Below, one piece after another: positions 43,929 to 54,197 of a stretch of DNA of 64,000 bases. The notes below the pieces were generated by a model, which was not told where the DNA came from, ran no database searches, and saw only the letters and a list, made by a program, of their open reading frames with translations. A program made the position numbers and the translations under genes. Each line of letters opens with the position of its first letter. The first letter of the stretch is position 1. The DNA is taken from positions 1 to 64,000 of the forward strand of contig NZ_JACVVE010000006.1 of assembly GCF_016648105.1 (NCBI RefSeq). Reading direction: 5' to 3'. This stretch comes from Pseudomonas sp. S31 (GTDB lineage: Bacteria > Pseudomonadota > Gammaproteobacteria > Pseudomonadales > Pseudomonadaceae).

Positions 43929-46058
43929 TCAGGCGGCGTTCAGGTCCTCGAACGTGCGCCCGCTGCCGGCCAGCTCGACCAGCAGTGAGGAAGGGCGCCA
44001 GAACAGCGGATCGCGCTCGGCGTAGCGTTCGAGCCTGGCCAGCACGTTGGCCAGCCCCAGCTGGTCGGCATGGTACATCGGCCCGCCAAGGTGGCGTGGG
44101 AAGCCATAGCCGTTGACCAGCACCACGTCGATATCCGATGGGCGCAGCGCGATGCGGTCGTTGAGCAGGTTGGCGCCTTCGTTGATCATCGCCATCAGGT
44201 AGCGTTCGGCGATGTCTTCGTCGCTGAAGGCCACAGGCTTTATGCCGGCTGCCTGGCGCACCTGCTCGACGATGGCCGCGACCTGCGGGTTGGGCCGCGC
44301 CGGCGAGCCGGGTTCGTGCAGGTAATAGCCCCTGCCGCTCTTCTGCCCGAACCAGCCCTGCTGGCACAGCGCATCCGACACCCCCGACTGGCGCAGCCGC
44401 GGGTCGCGCAATGGCGCCCGACGCTGGCGCGTGGCCCAGGCGATGTCGCCGCCGGCCAGGTCCATCACCTGGTACGGCCCCATGGCGAAGCCGAATGCCC
44501 GCAACGCCTGGTCCACCTGGTACGGCGAAGCGCCGTCGAGCACCGCCAGGTCGGCGGCCTCGCGGTACACCGCGAGCATGCGGTTGCCGATGAAACCATC
44601 GCAGACCCCGGCGCGTACCGGTGTCTTGCGCAGCCGGGTGGCGAGGGCGAAGGCCGTGGCGGTGGTCGTGGCATCGGTCTGCTCGGCGACGATGATCTCC
44701 ACCAGCTTCATGATGTTGGCTGGTGAAAAGAAATGGATGCCGATGACGCGCTGCGGGTTGATGACCACGCGCGCGATCTCGTTGACGTCCAGGTACGAAG
44801 TGTTGCTGGCGAGGATCGTGTCCTCGCGGCAGATCACGCCGAGCAGGGTGAACAGTTCCTGCTTGACGGTGAGGTCCTCGAACACGGCCTCGATCACCAG
44901 TTGCGCAGGCTTGAGGTCACTGAACTCGATGGTGTCGGTCAGGCGTGCGAGGCGTTCGTGTTTGCTGGCCTCGCTGATCCTGCCCTTGCTGACCTGCTTG
45001 TCGTAGGTGTCGCGGATTCGCTCGACGCCGCGCTGCAATGGTGTCTTCTCGCGCTCGACCAGGATCACCTCGTAGCCAGCATCCAACAGCGCCAGGCTGA
45101 TACCGGTGCCCATGGTGCCAGCGCCGATCACGCCCACCCGTGTGACCGGCAGCGCCTGGGCCTGTGCCAGCTCGGGGACCTTCGCGGCCTTGCGTTCGGC
45201 CATGAAGGCATGGATCAGCCCGGCGCGCTGCGGGCTCTGGCGGCACTGCTCGAACAGGCTTTTTTCCCTGGCCAGGCCTTGCTCGAACGTCAGTTCGATG
45301 GCGGCCTGCACCGCTTCCACGGCGCGCTGGGGCGCGAACAGCCCATTGCTGCGTGCCAGCCCGTTGCGCGCCTGTTCAAGTGCCTCCCGGGCCTGGGCAG
45401 TGTCGGCAAGCCCCGGCATGTCGCAGCTGCGCCGTGGCTCGCCGCTCTGCTCGGTGAGGCGCTGGGCGACAGCCAGTGCTGCCTGCAGCACTTCGCCGGG
45501 CTCGACCAGTTGATCGACCAACTGGTTGGTAAGCGCTGCCTGGGCAGCGATCGGCTTGGCCCCGAGGATCAGCTCCAGTGCCGCCGCGCAGCCCATCAAC
45601 CGGGGCGCGCGCTGGGTACCTCCAGCGCCTGGGATCAAGCCGAGGCCGACTTCCGGCAGGCCCAGTTTGGCGGTGCTGGCGGCCACCCGGTAATGGCAGG
45701 CCAGGGCCAGTTCCAGGCCGCCACCCAGGCAGGTACCATTGATCGCGGCCACCACTGGTTTGTGGCTTTGTTCGATGCGCACGCACAAGTCGGACAGGCT
45801 CGGCCGGGTAACTTGGCCAAACTCCTTGATGTCGGCACCCCCGCAAAAGTGTTGGCCTTCGCCTATGATGACAATGGCAGTGATGTGGGCGTCTTGTTGG
45901 GCTTTATCGAAAGCCAGATTCAATTCGGTTTTAACGGCCGAACTCAGTGCATTGACCGGAGGATTATCGAGTCGAATAACTTCGATGCCGATATCCCGAT
46001 AAACCGTTGATGAAGTTTCAGGCGAAGTTGTGCCTGCCATCGAATGTTCCATAGCCAT
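43929..46058 (-). CDS. Bifunctional enoyl-CoA hydratase/3-hydroxyacyl-CoA dehydrogenase
   Basis: The 709-residue protein has the FadB/FadJ layout. The N-terminal crotonase domain (about 20-210) carries the oxyanion motifs GGADIKEF and [14 protein letters not shown] and the glutamate-bearing [18 protein letters not shown]. The 3-hydroxyacyl-CoA dehydrogenase part (about 307-590) begins with the NAD-binding [14 protein letters not shown] and has [15 protein letters not shown] second, C-terminal HADH domain completes it. It catalyses two steps of beta-oxidation. It is the last gene of the minus-strand side of the cluster, after the transporter. Confidence 0.93.
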   Translation of the reverse strand: MAMEHSMAGTTSPETSSTVYRDIGIEVIRLDNPPVNALSSAVKTELNLAFDKAQQDAHITAIVIIGEGQHFCGGADIKEFGQVTRPSLSDLCVRIEQSHKPVVAAINGTCLGGGLELALACHYRVAASTAKLGLPEVGLGLIPGAGGTQRAPRLMGCAAALELILGAKPIAAQAALTNQLVDQLVEPGEVLQAALAVAQRLTEQSGEPRRSCDMPGLADTAQAREALEQARNGLARSNGLFAPQRAVEAVQAAIELTFEQGLAREKSLFEQCRQSPQRAGLIHAFMAERKAAKVPELAQAQALPVTRVGVIGAGTMGTGISLALLDAGYEVILVEREKTPLQRGVERIRDTYDKQVSKGRISEASKHERLARLTDTIEFSDLKPAQLVIEAVFEDLTVKQELFTLLGVICREDTILASNTSYLDVNEIARVVINPQRVIGIHFFSPANIMKLVEIIVAEQTDATTTATAFALATRLRKTPVRAGVCDGFIGNRMLAVYREAADLAVLDGASPYQVDQALRAFGFAMGPYQVMDLAGGDIAWATRQRRAPLRDPRLRQSGVSDALCQQGWFGQKSGRGYYLHEPGSPARPNPQVAAIVEQVRQAAGIKPVAFSDEDIAERYLMAMINEGANLLNDRIALRPSDIDVVLVNGYGFPRHLGGPMYHADQLGLANVLARLERYAERDPLFWRPSSLLVELAGSGRTFEDLNAA

Positions 46059-46088
46059 GGTGATTCCTGAAAGTTATCCGCGCAGTCG

Positions 46089-47498
46089 TCAGATCGCGCC
46101 GGGAGCCCGTGCGCCCAACCCGGTGGGTTGGCTGGCAGGCGTCGGCGCCTGTTCGTCCCCGGCCAGGTTGAGCGAGTCGGCCTGCTCGGCCACCGAGTGG
46201 TCCTTGGCATGGATGCCGGTGCGGTTGATCAGCATGATCGAGGCCACCAGCGAGACCACCGCGTACAGCGCCGAGGCCACGGCCACCCAGAAGATCCCGC
46301 CGGTGGAGTTGAGGATCCACTGCGCCAGCACTGGCGTGCCGCCACCGATCAGCAGCGAGCACAGCTGGTACGCCAGCGACAGCCCGGTGTAGCGGATGCG
46401 CGCGGGGAACGCCCGGGCCAGCATGCCGCCGACCGCGCCGTAGAACATCGCGTGGGGAATGGTCGCCAGGCACATGCCCAGCGCGGCCAGCCAGTACACC
46501 TTGGACTCGATGGCATAGAACATCACCGGCATGAACAGCAGCTCGGGAATGAGCATGATCGCCACCGCCTTGCGCATGTCGATGCGCGAGGCGAGCAGGG
46601 CGCCGAGCGGCTGGAAGATGAACTGCACGATCAGCGCCAGGACGATGATGCTGAGGAAGGTGTCCTGCGAGTAGCCCAGGGTCTTGCTGGCCCACGACAG
46701 GGCGAAGGTGGTCTTGAAGTAGGTGACGTGGATCACCGGCAGCACCAGCGCGCCCAGCAATACCAGGCGCCAGTGTTTCTGCAGCACTTCGGCGACCGGC
46801 AGCTTGACGGTCTTCTTCTGTGCGATGAGCTTCTTCATGTCGTCGGATTCTTCCAGCTTCAGCCGGATCACCATGCCGACGATCACCAACATGGCCGAGA
46901 GCAGGAACGGAATGCGCCAGCCGTAGGTGATGAACTCGGGCGTGGGCATGGCACTGAGGGCGAAGAACACCAGGGTTGCCAGCAGGTTGCCGGTCGGCGA
47001 GCCTTGCTGGGCGAACGAGGCATAGAGGATGCCCTTGCCCTTGGGCGCGTGCTCGCTGGCGATGAGAATGGCGCCGCCCCATTCGCCACCCACGGCGATG
47101 CCCTGGATGACCCGCAGCGCCACCAGGCCCACCGGGGCCCAGATACCGATGGCGTCATACGAGGGCAGCAGGCCGATGCCGGTGGTGGCGATGCCCATCA
47201 TCACCAGGGTGATCACCAAGGTGGTCTTGCGGCCGATCTTGTCGCCCATGTGGCCGAAGATCAGGCCTCCGATCGGGCGGGCGATGAAGCCCGACCACAA
47301 GGTGACGAACGCCAGCAACGTGGCAACGCCCGGGTCGAGGTCGGCCGGAAAGAAGACTTTGCCAAATACCAATGCCGCGGCAAAACCATATATGTAGAAG
47401 TCATACCATTCGATGGTGGTGCCGATAAAAGAGGCAATTCCGGCGCGCCTGGCCTTGGCTGCCTGAATCTTCGGATCAGGGACAGTAGTGGTGCTCAT
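46089..47498 (-). CDS. MFS transporter, metabolite:H+ symporter family
   Basis: The 469-residue protein has 12 transmembrane segments and the MHS-family signatures: N-terminal GTTIEWYDFYIYGFAAALVF, loop 2-3 motif GHMGDKIGRKTTLV and RVIQGIAVGGEWGGAILIAS. MHS transporters move carboxylates and related solutes with protons. Position inside a beta-oxidation cluster suggests it imports the acid degraded here; the substrate itself cannot be read from the sequence. A half-site TTATCGTAG (47649-47657) lies upstream and matches the operator of the LysR gene. Confidence 0.93.
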   Translation of the reverse strand: MSTTTVPDPKIQAAKARRAGIASFIGTTIEWYDFYIYGFAAALVFGKVFFPADLDPGVATLLAFVTLWSGFIARPIGGLIFGHMGDKIGRKTTLVITLVMMGIATTGIGLLPSYDAIGIWAPVGLVALRVIQGIAVGGEWGGAILIASEHAPKGKGILYASFAQQGSPTGNLLATLVFFALSAMPTPEFITYGWRIPFLLSAMLVIVGMVIRLKLEESDDMKKLIAQKKTVKLPVAEVLQKHWRLVLLGALVLPVIHVTYFKTTFALSWASKTLGYSQDTFLSIIVLALIVQFIFQPLGALLASRIDMRKAVAIMLIPELLFMPVMFYAIESKVYWLAALGMCLATIPHAMFYGAVGGMLARAFPARIRYTGLSLAYQLCSLLIGGGTPVLAQWILNSTGGIFWVAVASALYAVVSLVASIMLINRTGIHAKDHSVAEQADSLNLAGDEQAPTPASQPTGLGARAPGAI

Positions 47499-47669
47499 GA
47501 ACTCATCTCTTTATTGTTTTTTGGGCTGAATATATGGCTGCACGCAAAGGGGCAGGCGTTAATTCAAGAACGAGTGTCGAGCGCCGAGTGTAGGGAGCGG
47601 AGGCAGAAATAAATATTCTTTTATTATTATCGTTTCATATGGGTTTGCTTATCGTAGAGGTGGCAGCTT

Positions 47670-48557
47670 TCATACCCTCGGCAGGCATTCGCGCAGGGTC
47701 TTGAGGAAGGCCTGCACGGCCACCGCCGGTGCCGCCACGGGGTAGATGGCGTGGGTTTCCGACAGTGCCCCGGCCTGGTCGATCTCGGCGTAGTGGATGT
47801 TGTCCGGCCAGGCCTGGGAGAGCGTCTTGGGCACCAGCGCGACGCCCATGCCCATGCTCACCATGGTCACGATGGTCTGCCACAACCGTGCTTCGTGGCG
47901 GATGATCGGGCTGAAGCCCGCGCCCACGCAGCGGGCCACGATCAGGTCGTGGTAATGCGGCGATACCGCCCGAGGGAAGAGGATGAAGCCTTCGTCGCGC
48001 AGGTCGGCCAGGTCGATCTTCCGCCGCCCGGCTGCTGGGTGGGTGGCGGGTACGCAGCAGACGAACGGGTCGGCGATGACCAGTTCCGAGGCCACGCCAG
48101 GCGAGGTCATGCCGCCATGCACGAAGCCCAGGTCGATCTGCCCGCGCTGGATGGCGGTCACTTGCTCGGCGCTGTTCATCTCGATCAGCACCACTTCCAC
48201 GCCGGGGTTGTCCTGCTGGAAGCGCTCGACTGCCCGGGGCAGGCCACGGTGCAGCATCGAGTTGACGAAGCCGATGCGCACGCGGCCGATGAAGCCGGCC
48301 GCCGAGCGCTTGGTCAGGGCTTTCATCTGCTCCACCTGCACCAGCAGGTTGCGCGCTTCGGCCAGCAGGGTTTCGCCGGCGCCGGTCAGTTTGACGAACT
48401 TGTTGGTGCGCACGAACAGCTGCGTATCGAGCTGTTCCTCGAGCTTCTTGATGTCGAAGCTCAGCGCCGGCTGCGAGATGAACAGGCGGGCGGCGGCTCG
48501 GCCGAAATGCAGCTCTTCGGCCACGGCGATGAAGTAGCGCAAGTGTTTGAGGTCCAT
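47670..48557 (-). CDS. LysR-family transcriptional regulator
   Basis: The 295-residue protein begins at ATG 48557 (MDLKHLRYFIAVAEELHFGR), with an N-terminal winged helix-turn-helix and a C-terminal effector-binding domain of the periplasmic-binding-protein type. It is divergent from the acyl-CoA dehydrogenase gene and lies between the two arms of the catabolic cluster. The intergenic region contains a perfect LysR-style operator (48568-48592). It is thus the likely regulator, activating the cluster when the substrate or its CoA ester is present. The much longer minus-strand open frame upstream of 48557 is an artefact of GC bias. Confidence 0.95.
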   Translation of the reverse strand: MDLKHLRYFIAVAEELHFGRAAARLFISQPALSFDIKKLEEQLDTQLFVRTNKFVKLTGAGETLLAEARNLLVQVEQMKALTKRSAAGFIGRVRIGFVNSMLHRGLPRAVERFQQDNPGVEVVLIEMNSAEQVTAIQRGQIDLGFVHGGMTSPGVASELVIADPFVCCVPATHPAAGRRKIDLADLRDEGFILFPRAVSPHYHDLIVARCVGAGFSPIIRHEARLWQTIVTMVSMGMGVALVPKTLSQAWPDNIHYAEIDQAGALSETHAIYPVAAPAVAVQAFLKTLRECLPRV

Positions 48558-48567
48558 CCGCCGGCTC

Positions 48568-48592
48568 CTACGATCTGTTTTATTTATCGTAG
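48568..48592. promoter_or_regulatory. LysR-type operator, inverted repeat with 11-bp spacer
   Basis: CTACGAT at 48568-48574 and ATCGTAG at 48586-48592 form a perfect inverted repeat separated by 11 bp, the ATC-N11-GAT geometry (T-N11-A) used by LysR regulators. It lies just upstream of the lysR start and about 80 bp from the acyl-CoA dehydrogenase start. Related half-sites are at 47649-47657 (TTATCGTAG) and about 48615 (GTTATCGAAG). Confidence 0.7.
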
Positions 48593-48668
48593 GGTCTTTT
48601 TTTTGTATTGGATAGTTATCGAAGCGATTCCTAGGATCGGGGCAACAAAAACAACCAGGACGTCCCCG

Positions 48669-50393
48669 ATGACCGCCGCACACCCAAGCCTCTCGGCTAC
48701 CGAGAGCAATATCCCCGACAGCGCAGGCATCAACTTGTTCGAGGCCGATGCCAGCCTGGGCCGCCTGCTCGAGCTGTACCTCCCGGCGGCCGAGCTGGCC
48801 CGCTGGAAGCCGACGCTGGAGCGCCTGGGCGCTCGCGCCGGTGGCGAGCTGGACCAGCTGGCGCTGTCTGCCGACAAGCACGCGCCCACCCTGCAACAGC
48901 GCACCCGCCGTGGCGAAGCGCTGCAGAGCATCCTCAAGCATCCTGACTACGTGGCGCTGGAGCGCGTGGCCTACGGCGAGCTGGGCCTGTCGCGCATGAG
49001 CCATGTCGAGGACCGCCCCTCGCCCTTGGTCAAGTACGCGCTCACCTACCTGTTCGTGCAGGCGGAGTTCGGCCTGTGCTGCCCGGTGAGCATGACCGAT
49101 TCGCTGACCCGCACCCTGCGCAAGTTCGGCGATGACGCCCTGGTGCAGCGCTACCTGCCGGCACTGACCGACCCCAACTTCGAAACCCTGTTCCAGGGCG
49201 CCATGTTCATGACCGAGCAGGCGGCCGGCTCTGACGTCTCCGGTACGGTGACCGAGGCGCGCAAGCAGGACGGGGCCTGGAAGCTGTACGGCGACAAGTG
49301 GTTCTGCTCGAACGCCGACGCCGACCTGGCCATGGTCCTGGCCCGCTCCAACGATCAGCCGGGCCTCAAGGGCGTCAGCCTGTTCCTGCTGCCCAAGGTG
49401 CTCGACGACGGTTCGCGCAACGCCTACCGCATCATCCGCCTGAAGGACAAGCTCGGCACTCGCTCCATGGCCAGCGGCGAGATCGCCCTGGAAGGCGCCA
49501 CCGCCTACCTGGTGGGCCAGGAGGGCCGCGGCTTCCAGCAGATGGCCGACATGATCAACATGTCGCGGCTGTCCAACGGCGTGCGTTCGGCCGGCATGAT
49601 GCGCCGCGCGCTGACCGAAGCCCTGTACATCGCCCGCCATCGCCGGGCCTTTGGCAAGGCACTGATCGAGATGCCACTGATGCAGCGCCAGTTGCTGAAG
49701 ATCATGCTGCCGACCGAGCAGGCCCGCTCGATGTTCATGCAGATCGCCACCTTGCTGCCCAAGGCCGACGCTGGCGAGCAAGCGGCGCAGAAGTGCGTGC
49801 GCATCCTTACGCCGCTGGTGAAGTTCCGTGCCTGCCGCGATGCCCGCAGGGTCACCGGCGATGCCATGGAGGTGCGCGGCGGCGTCGGCTACATCGAGGA
49901 ATGGAGCGACGCCCGGCTGGTGCGCGATTCGCACCTGGGTTCGATCTGGGAGGGCACCAGCAACATCGTGGCGCTGGACATCGCCCGCGCCACGGTGCGT
50001 GAAGGCGCCCTGGGGCCATTGACCGAGTATCTGCAAGGCTTGCTGGCCGAAGCCGGATTGCCGGACGCGTCCAAGGCATTGTTCGAGCAGGTCCTGCACA
50101 CTGCCAGCGAAGGCATGCGCAGCGTCGCCGAGCACGACCGCAGCGAAGAAGTCCGCCACAGCGGCAGCGCGCTCTATCACATCACCACGGCCATCTTCAT
50201 GGCCTGGGAGGCAATGCGCCTGGGCGACTTCCGCCGCCTGGCCCTGGCCCACCTGGTGCTCCAGCACAAGCTGCTGCCCAGCGACCCGCTGCAACCGCTG
50301 CACACCCCCGAGCAGGCCCAGGTACTGGCCAAGGTCGCCTGCGAACAACCCATCGACCTCACTGCGGCGCTGTCGCTGCTGCCACGTCGCTGA
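48669..50393 (+). CDS. Long-type acyl-CoA dehydrogenase
   Basis: The 574-residue flavoprotein starts at ATG 48669 (MTAAHPSLSATESNIPDSAG). It is of the long AidB-like class: N-terminal helical domain, FAD-binding motif QGAMFMTEQAAGSDVSGTVT, middle beta domain, and C-terminal helical domain with GDAMEVRGGVGYIEEW and DSHLGSIWEGTSNIVALDIA. It oxidises acyl-CoA to the 2-enoyl-CoA and passes electrons to ETF. The start codon is set by the intergenic region; the open frame back to 47751 overlaps lysR and is not real. Confidence 0.92.
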   Translation: MTAAHPSLSATESNIPDSAGINLFEADASLGRLLELYLPAAELARWKPTLERLGARAGGELDQLALSADKHAPTLQQRTRRGEALQSILKHPDYVALERVAYGELGLSRMSHVEDRPSPLVKYALTYLFVQAEFGLCCPVSMTDSLTRTLRKFGDDALVQRYLPALTDPNFETLFQGAMFMTEQAAGSDVSGTVTEARKQDGAWKLYGDKWFCSNADADLAMVLARSNDQPGLKGVSLFLLPKVLDDGSRNAYRIIRLKDKLGTRSMASGEIALEGATAYLVGQEGRGFQQMADMINMSRLSNGVRSAGMMRRALTEALYIARHRRAFGKALIEMPLMQRQLLKIMLPTEQARSMFMQIATLLPKADAGEQAAQKCVRILTPLVKFRACRDARRVTGDAMEVRGGVGYIEEWSDARLVRDSHLGSIWEGTSNIVALDIARATVREGALGPLTEYLQGLLAEAGLPDASKALFEQVLHTASEGMRSVAEHDRSEEVRHSGSALYHITTAIFMAWEAMRLGDFRRLALAHLVLQHKLLPSDPLQPLHTPEQAQVLAKVACEQPIDLTAALSLLPRR

Positions 50394-50410
50394 TCCGGGA
50401 GCGTAGAGCC

Positions 50411-51598
50411 ATGAACGACAAGACTGGCGCCCTCAGCGGCATCAAGGTCGTCGACCTCAGCCGCGTGCTGGGCGGCCCCTACTGCACCCAGGCCCTGGCC
50501 GACCACGGCGCCGAGGTGATCAAGCTGGAACCCTTGAGCGGCGATGAAACCCGCGGCTGGGGCCCGCCCTTCGATGTCGACCTGGCGGCCTACTTCAAGG
50601 GCGTCAACCGCAACAAGCTGAGCCTGGCCGTGGACCTCTCGGTGGCCCAGGGCAAGGATGTGCTGATTCGCCTGCTGGAAGACGCCGACGTCCTGGTCGA
50701 GAACTTCAAGCCCGGCACCCTGGAGCGCTGGGGGCTGGGCTACGACACCTTGAAGACCCGCTTCCCAGGGCTGATCCATTGCTCCATCACCGGCTTTGGC
50801 GCCGATGGGCCGCTGGGTGGGCTGCCGGGCTACGACGCGGTGATCCAGGCCATGGCCGGCCTGATGAGCGTGAACGGTGACGAGCAAAGCGGCCCGACCC
50901 GCGTCGGCTTGCCGGTGGTCGACCTGGTGACCGGGCTCAACGCCCTGACCGGCGTGCTGCTGGCCCTGGCCGAACGCACCCGCAGCGGCCAAGGGCAGCA
51001 TGTCGACATCTCGCTCTACGATTGCGGCATGTCGCTGTTGCACCCGCACGTGCCCAACTATCTGGCCTCGGGCAAGCTACCCAGGCTCACCGGCAATGCC
51101 CACCCGAACATCTGCCCCTACGACAGCTACCAGTCGGGGAGCGTCCCGGTGTTCCTGGCCATCGGCAACGACGGCCAGTTCCGCAAGCTCTGCGAGTTCA
51201 TCGATGCCGGCACGTTGCCCGATGACCCGCGCTTCGCCAACAACGCCCAGCGCCTGCGCCACCGCGATGCACTCAAGGTGTTGCTCGAGCAGAGGCTGGC
51301 CGACCATGACGGCCTGCTGCTCGCCGAGCAACTGATGGCGCGTGGCGTGCCGTGCGGCGCCATCGCCAATGTCCAGGCCGTGGTCGATCACCCGCACACC
51401 CAGCATCGGCAGATGATCTGGCGCCAGGGCGATTACCAGGGCCTGGGTTCGCCGATCAAGCTGTCGCGCACACCGCCTGCGTTGCGCTATGCGCCACCAC
51501 AGCTGGGCGAGCACACCCGCACGGTACTGGCCAGCCACGGCTTCGATGCCGAGGCGATTAGCAGCCTTGAGGCCAACGGCGTAATCCCGGCCCGATAA
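50411..51598 (+). CDS. CaiB/BaiF family (class III) CoA-transferase
   Basis: The 395-residue protein transfers CoA between carboxylic acids. Signatures are KVVDLSRVLGGPYCTQALAD at the N-terminus, LVENFKPGTLERWGLGYDTL, GFGADGPLGGLPGYDAVIQA and the catalytic aspartate in GLPVVDLVTG. The gene lies 17 bp after the acyl-CoA dehydrogenase. By similarity of design to succinyl-CoA:glutarate/dicarboxylate transferases, it is likely to activate the imported acid with succinyl-CoA. Activation by a transferase rather than a ligase distinguishes this cluster from ordinary fatty-acid degradation. Confidence 0.93.
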   Translation: MNDKTGALSGIKVVDLSRVLGGPYCTQALADHGAEVIKLEPLSGDETRGWGPPFDVDLAAYFKGVNRNKLSLAVDLSVAQGKDVLIRLLEDADVLVENFKPGTLERWGLGYDTLKTRFPGLIHCSITGFGADGPLGGLPGYDAVIQAMAGLMSVNGDEQSGPTRVGLPVVDLVTGLNALTGVLLALAERTRSGQGQHVDISLYDCGMSLLHPHVPNYLASGKLPRLTGNAHPNICPYDSYQSGSVPVFLAIGNDGQFRKLCEFIDAGTLPDDPRFANNAQRLRHRDALKVLLEQRLADHDGLLLAEQLMARGVPCGAIANVQAVVDHPHTQHRQMIWRQGDYQGLGSPIKLSRTPPALRYAPPQLGEHTRTVLASHGFDAEAISSLEANGVIPAR

Positions 51599-51667
51599 CC
51601 CAACCCGCTTTCCGTGTCGCGGCGTCCGGGATGGGCGCCGTGCACGGCTTTTTCCAGAGAACCCACC

Positions 51668-52870
51668 ATGCTCGATGCCTACCTCTATTCCGGGCTGCGC
51701 AGCCCGTTCGGCCGCCATGCCGGCGGCCTCGCCCCGTTGCGCCCCGACGACCTTGCCGCTGCGGTGCTGGCGCAGGTCATGGAAACCTCCGGGTTTCCAC
51801 TTTCTGAGCTCGATGAAGTCATTCTCGGCTGCACCAACCAGAGCGGCGAGGACAGCCGCAACGTCGCCCGCCATGCCGCGCTGCTGGCCAAGCTGCCTTG
51901 CTCGGTGCCGGGCATCACCGTCAACCGGCTGTGCGCCAGCGGGCTGTCGGCGGTGATCGACGCGGCCCGGGCGATCACTTGCGGTGAAGGCAGCCTGTAC
52001 CTGGCCGGTGGCGTTGAGAGCATGTCCAGGGCGCCGTTCGTGATGAACAAGTCGGCTACGCCGTTCAGTCGTTCGGTCGGTCTGTTCGACAGCACCATCG
52101 GCGTGCGCTTTCCCAATGGCCGGCTGATTGCCCAGTATGGCAATCACAGCATGCCGGAGACTGCCGACAACCTGGCTGCGCAGATGCAGATCAGCCGCGA
52201 GGAGGCCGACGCCTACGCGGCGGCTTCGCAGGCGCGCTACCAGGCGGCGTTGCGCGACGGCTTCTTCGCGGGCGAGATCATGCCCATTGCCGTGCCGGCA
52301 GGGCGCAAGGGCGAGCTGCTGGAGGTCGGCGCCGACGAGCATCCGCGGCCTCAGTCGGATGCGGCCGCGCTGGCGCGCTTGCCGGCGTTGTTCCCAGGCG
52401 GCGTGGTCACGGCGGGCAATGCATCGGGCATCAATGACGGCGCCGCCGCCCTGGTGATCGGCAGCCGCCAGGTTGGCGAGCAGTACGGGGTGAAGCCGCT
52501 GGCAAGAGTCCTTTCTTCCGCAAGTGTCGGCGTGGAGCCGCGGATCATGGGCATCGGCCCGCACCAGGCGATCCTCACTGCCCTGCAACGCGCCAACCTG
52601 ACCCTCGACCAGGTCGATCTCATCGAAATCAACGAAGCCTTCGCCGCCCAGGTGCTGGCCTGCTTGAAAGCCCTGGGCCTGCCGTTCGATGACCCACGCG
52701 TGAACCCTCACGGCGGAGCCATCGCCATCGGCCATCCCCTGGGCGCATCCGGCGCGCGCCTGGCGCTCACCGCAGCGCGCAGCTTGCACCAGCGCAACCA
52801 ATGCTACGCAGTGGTCAGCCTTTGCGTGGGTGTCGGCCAGGGCGTGGCCATGGTGCTGGAACGCTGTTGA
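51668..52870 (+). CDS. Acetyl-CoA acyltransferase (thiolase)
   Basis: The 400-residue thiolase starts at ATG 51668 (MLDAYLYSGLRSPFGRHAGG). The nucleophilic Cys lies in VNRLCASGLSAV, followed by the conserved segments EINEAFAAQVLACL and NPHGGAIAIGHPLGASG with the active-site His residues. It catalyses the final thiolytic cleavage of the 3-oxoacyl-CoA, releasing acetyl-CoA or, for a dicarboxylate, succinyl-CoA. It follows the CoA-transferase by 69 bp. Confidence 0.95.
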   Translation: MLDAYLYSGLRSPFGRHAGGLAPLRPDDLAAAVLAQVMETSGFPLSELDEVILGCTNQSGEDSRNVARHAALLAKLPCSVPGITVNRLCASGLSAVIDAARAITCGEGSLYLAGGVESMSRAPFVMNKSATPFSRSVGLFDSTIGVRFPNGRLIAQYGNHSMPETADNLAAQMQISREEADAYAAASQARYQAALRDGFFAGEIMPIAVPAGRKGELLEVGADEHPRPQSDAAALARLPALFPGGVVTAGNASGINDGAAALVIGSRQVGEQYGVKPLARVLSSASVGVEPRIMGIGPHQAILTALQRANLTLDQVDLIEINEAFAAQVLACLKALGLPFDDPRVNPHGGAIAIGHPLGASGARLALTAARSLHQRNQCYAVVSLCVGVGQGVAMVLERC

Positions 52871-52919
52871 CCCTTGAGCGGGCGCACGTTCGCGCCCGCG
52901 TCGTTCGTTTGGAGAACAC

Positions 52920-54170
52920 ATGTACAACAACAATAAGACCACTGTTTTCCTCTTCACCACGCTGGCCGGCTGCAGTGGCCTGGCAGCGGCCGAAGGGTTC
53001 GTCGAGGATGGCAAGGCCACCTTGTCGATGCGCAACTTCTACATGAACCGCGATTTTCGCGATGGGGCGGGGCGCTCGAAAAGCGAGGAGTGGGCCCAGG
53101 GTTTTCTGCTCGACTATCGCTCGGGGTACACCCCCGGCACCGTCGGCTTTGGCGTCGACGTGCTGGGCAAGCTGGGCATCAAGCTCGACTCCAGCAGCGA
53201 CCGCGCCGGCACTGGGCTGCTGCCGGTGCAGGAAGACGGGCAACCTGGCGACAACTACTCGCGGCTGGGCGCCACGGTGAAGCTGCGGGTGGCCAGGAGC
53301 GAGTTGAAGGTCGGCACCCTGGTGCCCAAGCTACCGACGGTACAGCCCAACTATGGGCGGCTGTTCCCGCAGATGTTCCAGGGTGGGATGCTGACCTCCA
53401 ACGATTTCTCCAACACCACGCTGACCCTCGGCCGGCTCGATGAAGTCAGCCAGCGCAACGAGTCGGGCCAGGGCAGCGTCGCGCTGTACAACCGCAACAG
53501 CCGCTTCCGCACGGCGGCACCGGCCGATCATTTCTACCTCGGCGGGGTGGACTATCAGTGGAACAAGCAGTGGTCGAGCAGCTACCACTACGGCAAGCTC
53601 GACGACGTCTATGCGCAGCACTTCATCGGCGTCAAAGGGCGCACGGCCGTGGGCAGCGATGCGCTGGAGCTGGACCTGCGGCTGTCGATCAGCGACGACA
53701 CCGGCAGCGCGGCGGGCGGCAAGATCGACAACCGTGCCTTGAACGGCATGCTCACCTATCGCCAGCACGCGGGTCATGCCTTTGGCCTGGGGTTGCAGAA
53801 GATGAGTGGGGATAGCGCCTTCCCGTACCTCGATGGCACCGATCCGTACCTGATCAACTTTGCCCAGTATGGGGATTTCTCGGAGCAGAACGAGAAGTCC
53901 TGGCAGCTGCGCTACGACTATGACTTTGCTGCTAGTGGGATACCGGGGTTGAGTTTCATGACGCGCTACTTTCACGGCGAGGATGCCAAGGTGCTGGGGC
54001 ATGAATCGGGTCGTGAATGGGAGCGCGATACCGATATCAAGTACGTGATTCAGGGGGGACCGTTGGCAGGTGTGGGGATCACCTGGCGTAACGCGGCCTA
54101 CCGGTCTTCGTTCACGCGGGACGTGGATGAAAACCGGTTTTACCTGAGTTATGAGGTGCGGTTGTTCTGA
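52920..54170 (+). CDS. OprD-family outer-membrane porin
   Basis: The 416-residue protein has a signal peptide (FLFTTLAGCSGLAAAEG, cut near residue 25) and an 18-stranded barrel pattern of OprD type (KATLSMRNFYMNRDFRDGAG near the start; ENRFYLSYEVRLF at the end). OprD porins admit specific carboxylates or amino acids. It follows the thiolase by 50 bp and presumably brings the substrate of the cluster through the outer membrane. Confidence 0.93.
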   Translation: MYNNNKTTVFLFTTLAGCSGLAAAEGFVEDGKATLSMRNFYMNRDFRDGAGRSKSEEWAQGFLLDYRSGYTPGTVGFGVDVLGKLGIKLDSSSDRAGTGLLPVQEDGQPGDNYSRLGATVKLRVARSELKVGTLVPKLPTVQPNYGRLFPQMFQGGMLTSNDFSNTTLTLGRLDEVSQRNESGQGSVALYNRNSRFRTAAPADHFYLGGVDYQWNKQWSSSYHYGKLDDVYAQHFIGVKGRTAVGSDALELDLRLSISDDTGSAAGGKIDNRALNGMLTYRQHAGHAFGLGLQKMSGDSAFPYLDGTDPYLINFAQYGDFSEQNEKSWQLRYDYDFAASGIPGLSFMTRYFHGEDAKVLGHESGREWERDTDIKYVIQGGPLAGVGITWRNAAYRSSFTRDVDENRFYLSYEVRLF

Positions 54171-54197
54171 CGGTCTGGTTCGACACCGTCACGGCGT

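Noticed and set aside
46128..47612. 494-codon frame opposite the MFS transporter
   Set aside because: Product is rich in Gln, His and Arg, as in shadow frames; the minus strand has a normal 12-segment transporter.
48558..50348. Long upstream extension of the LysR frame
   Set aside because: Opposite to the acyl-CoA dehydrogenase gene; the LysR protein has a clear N-terminal start at 48557.
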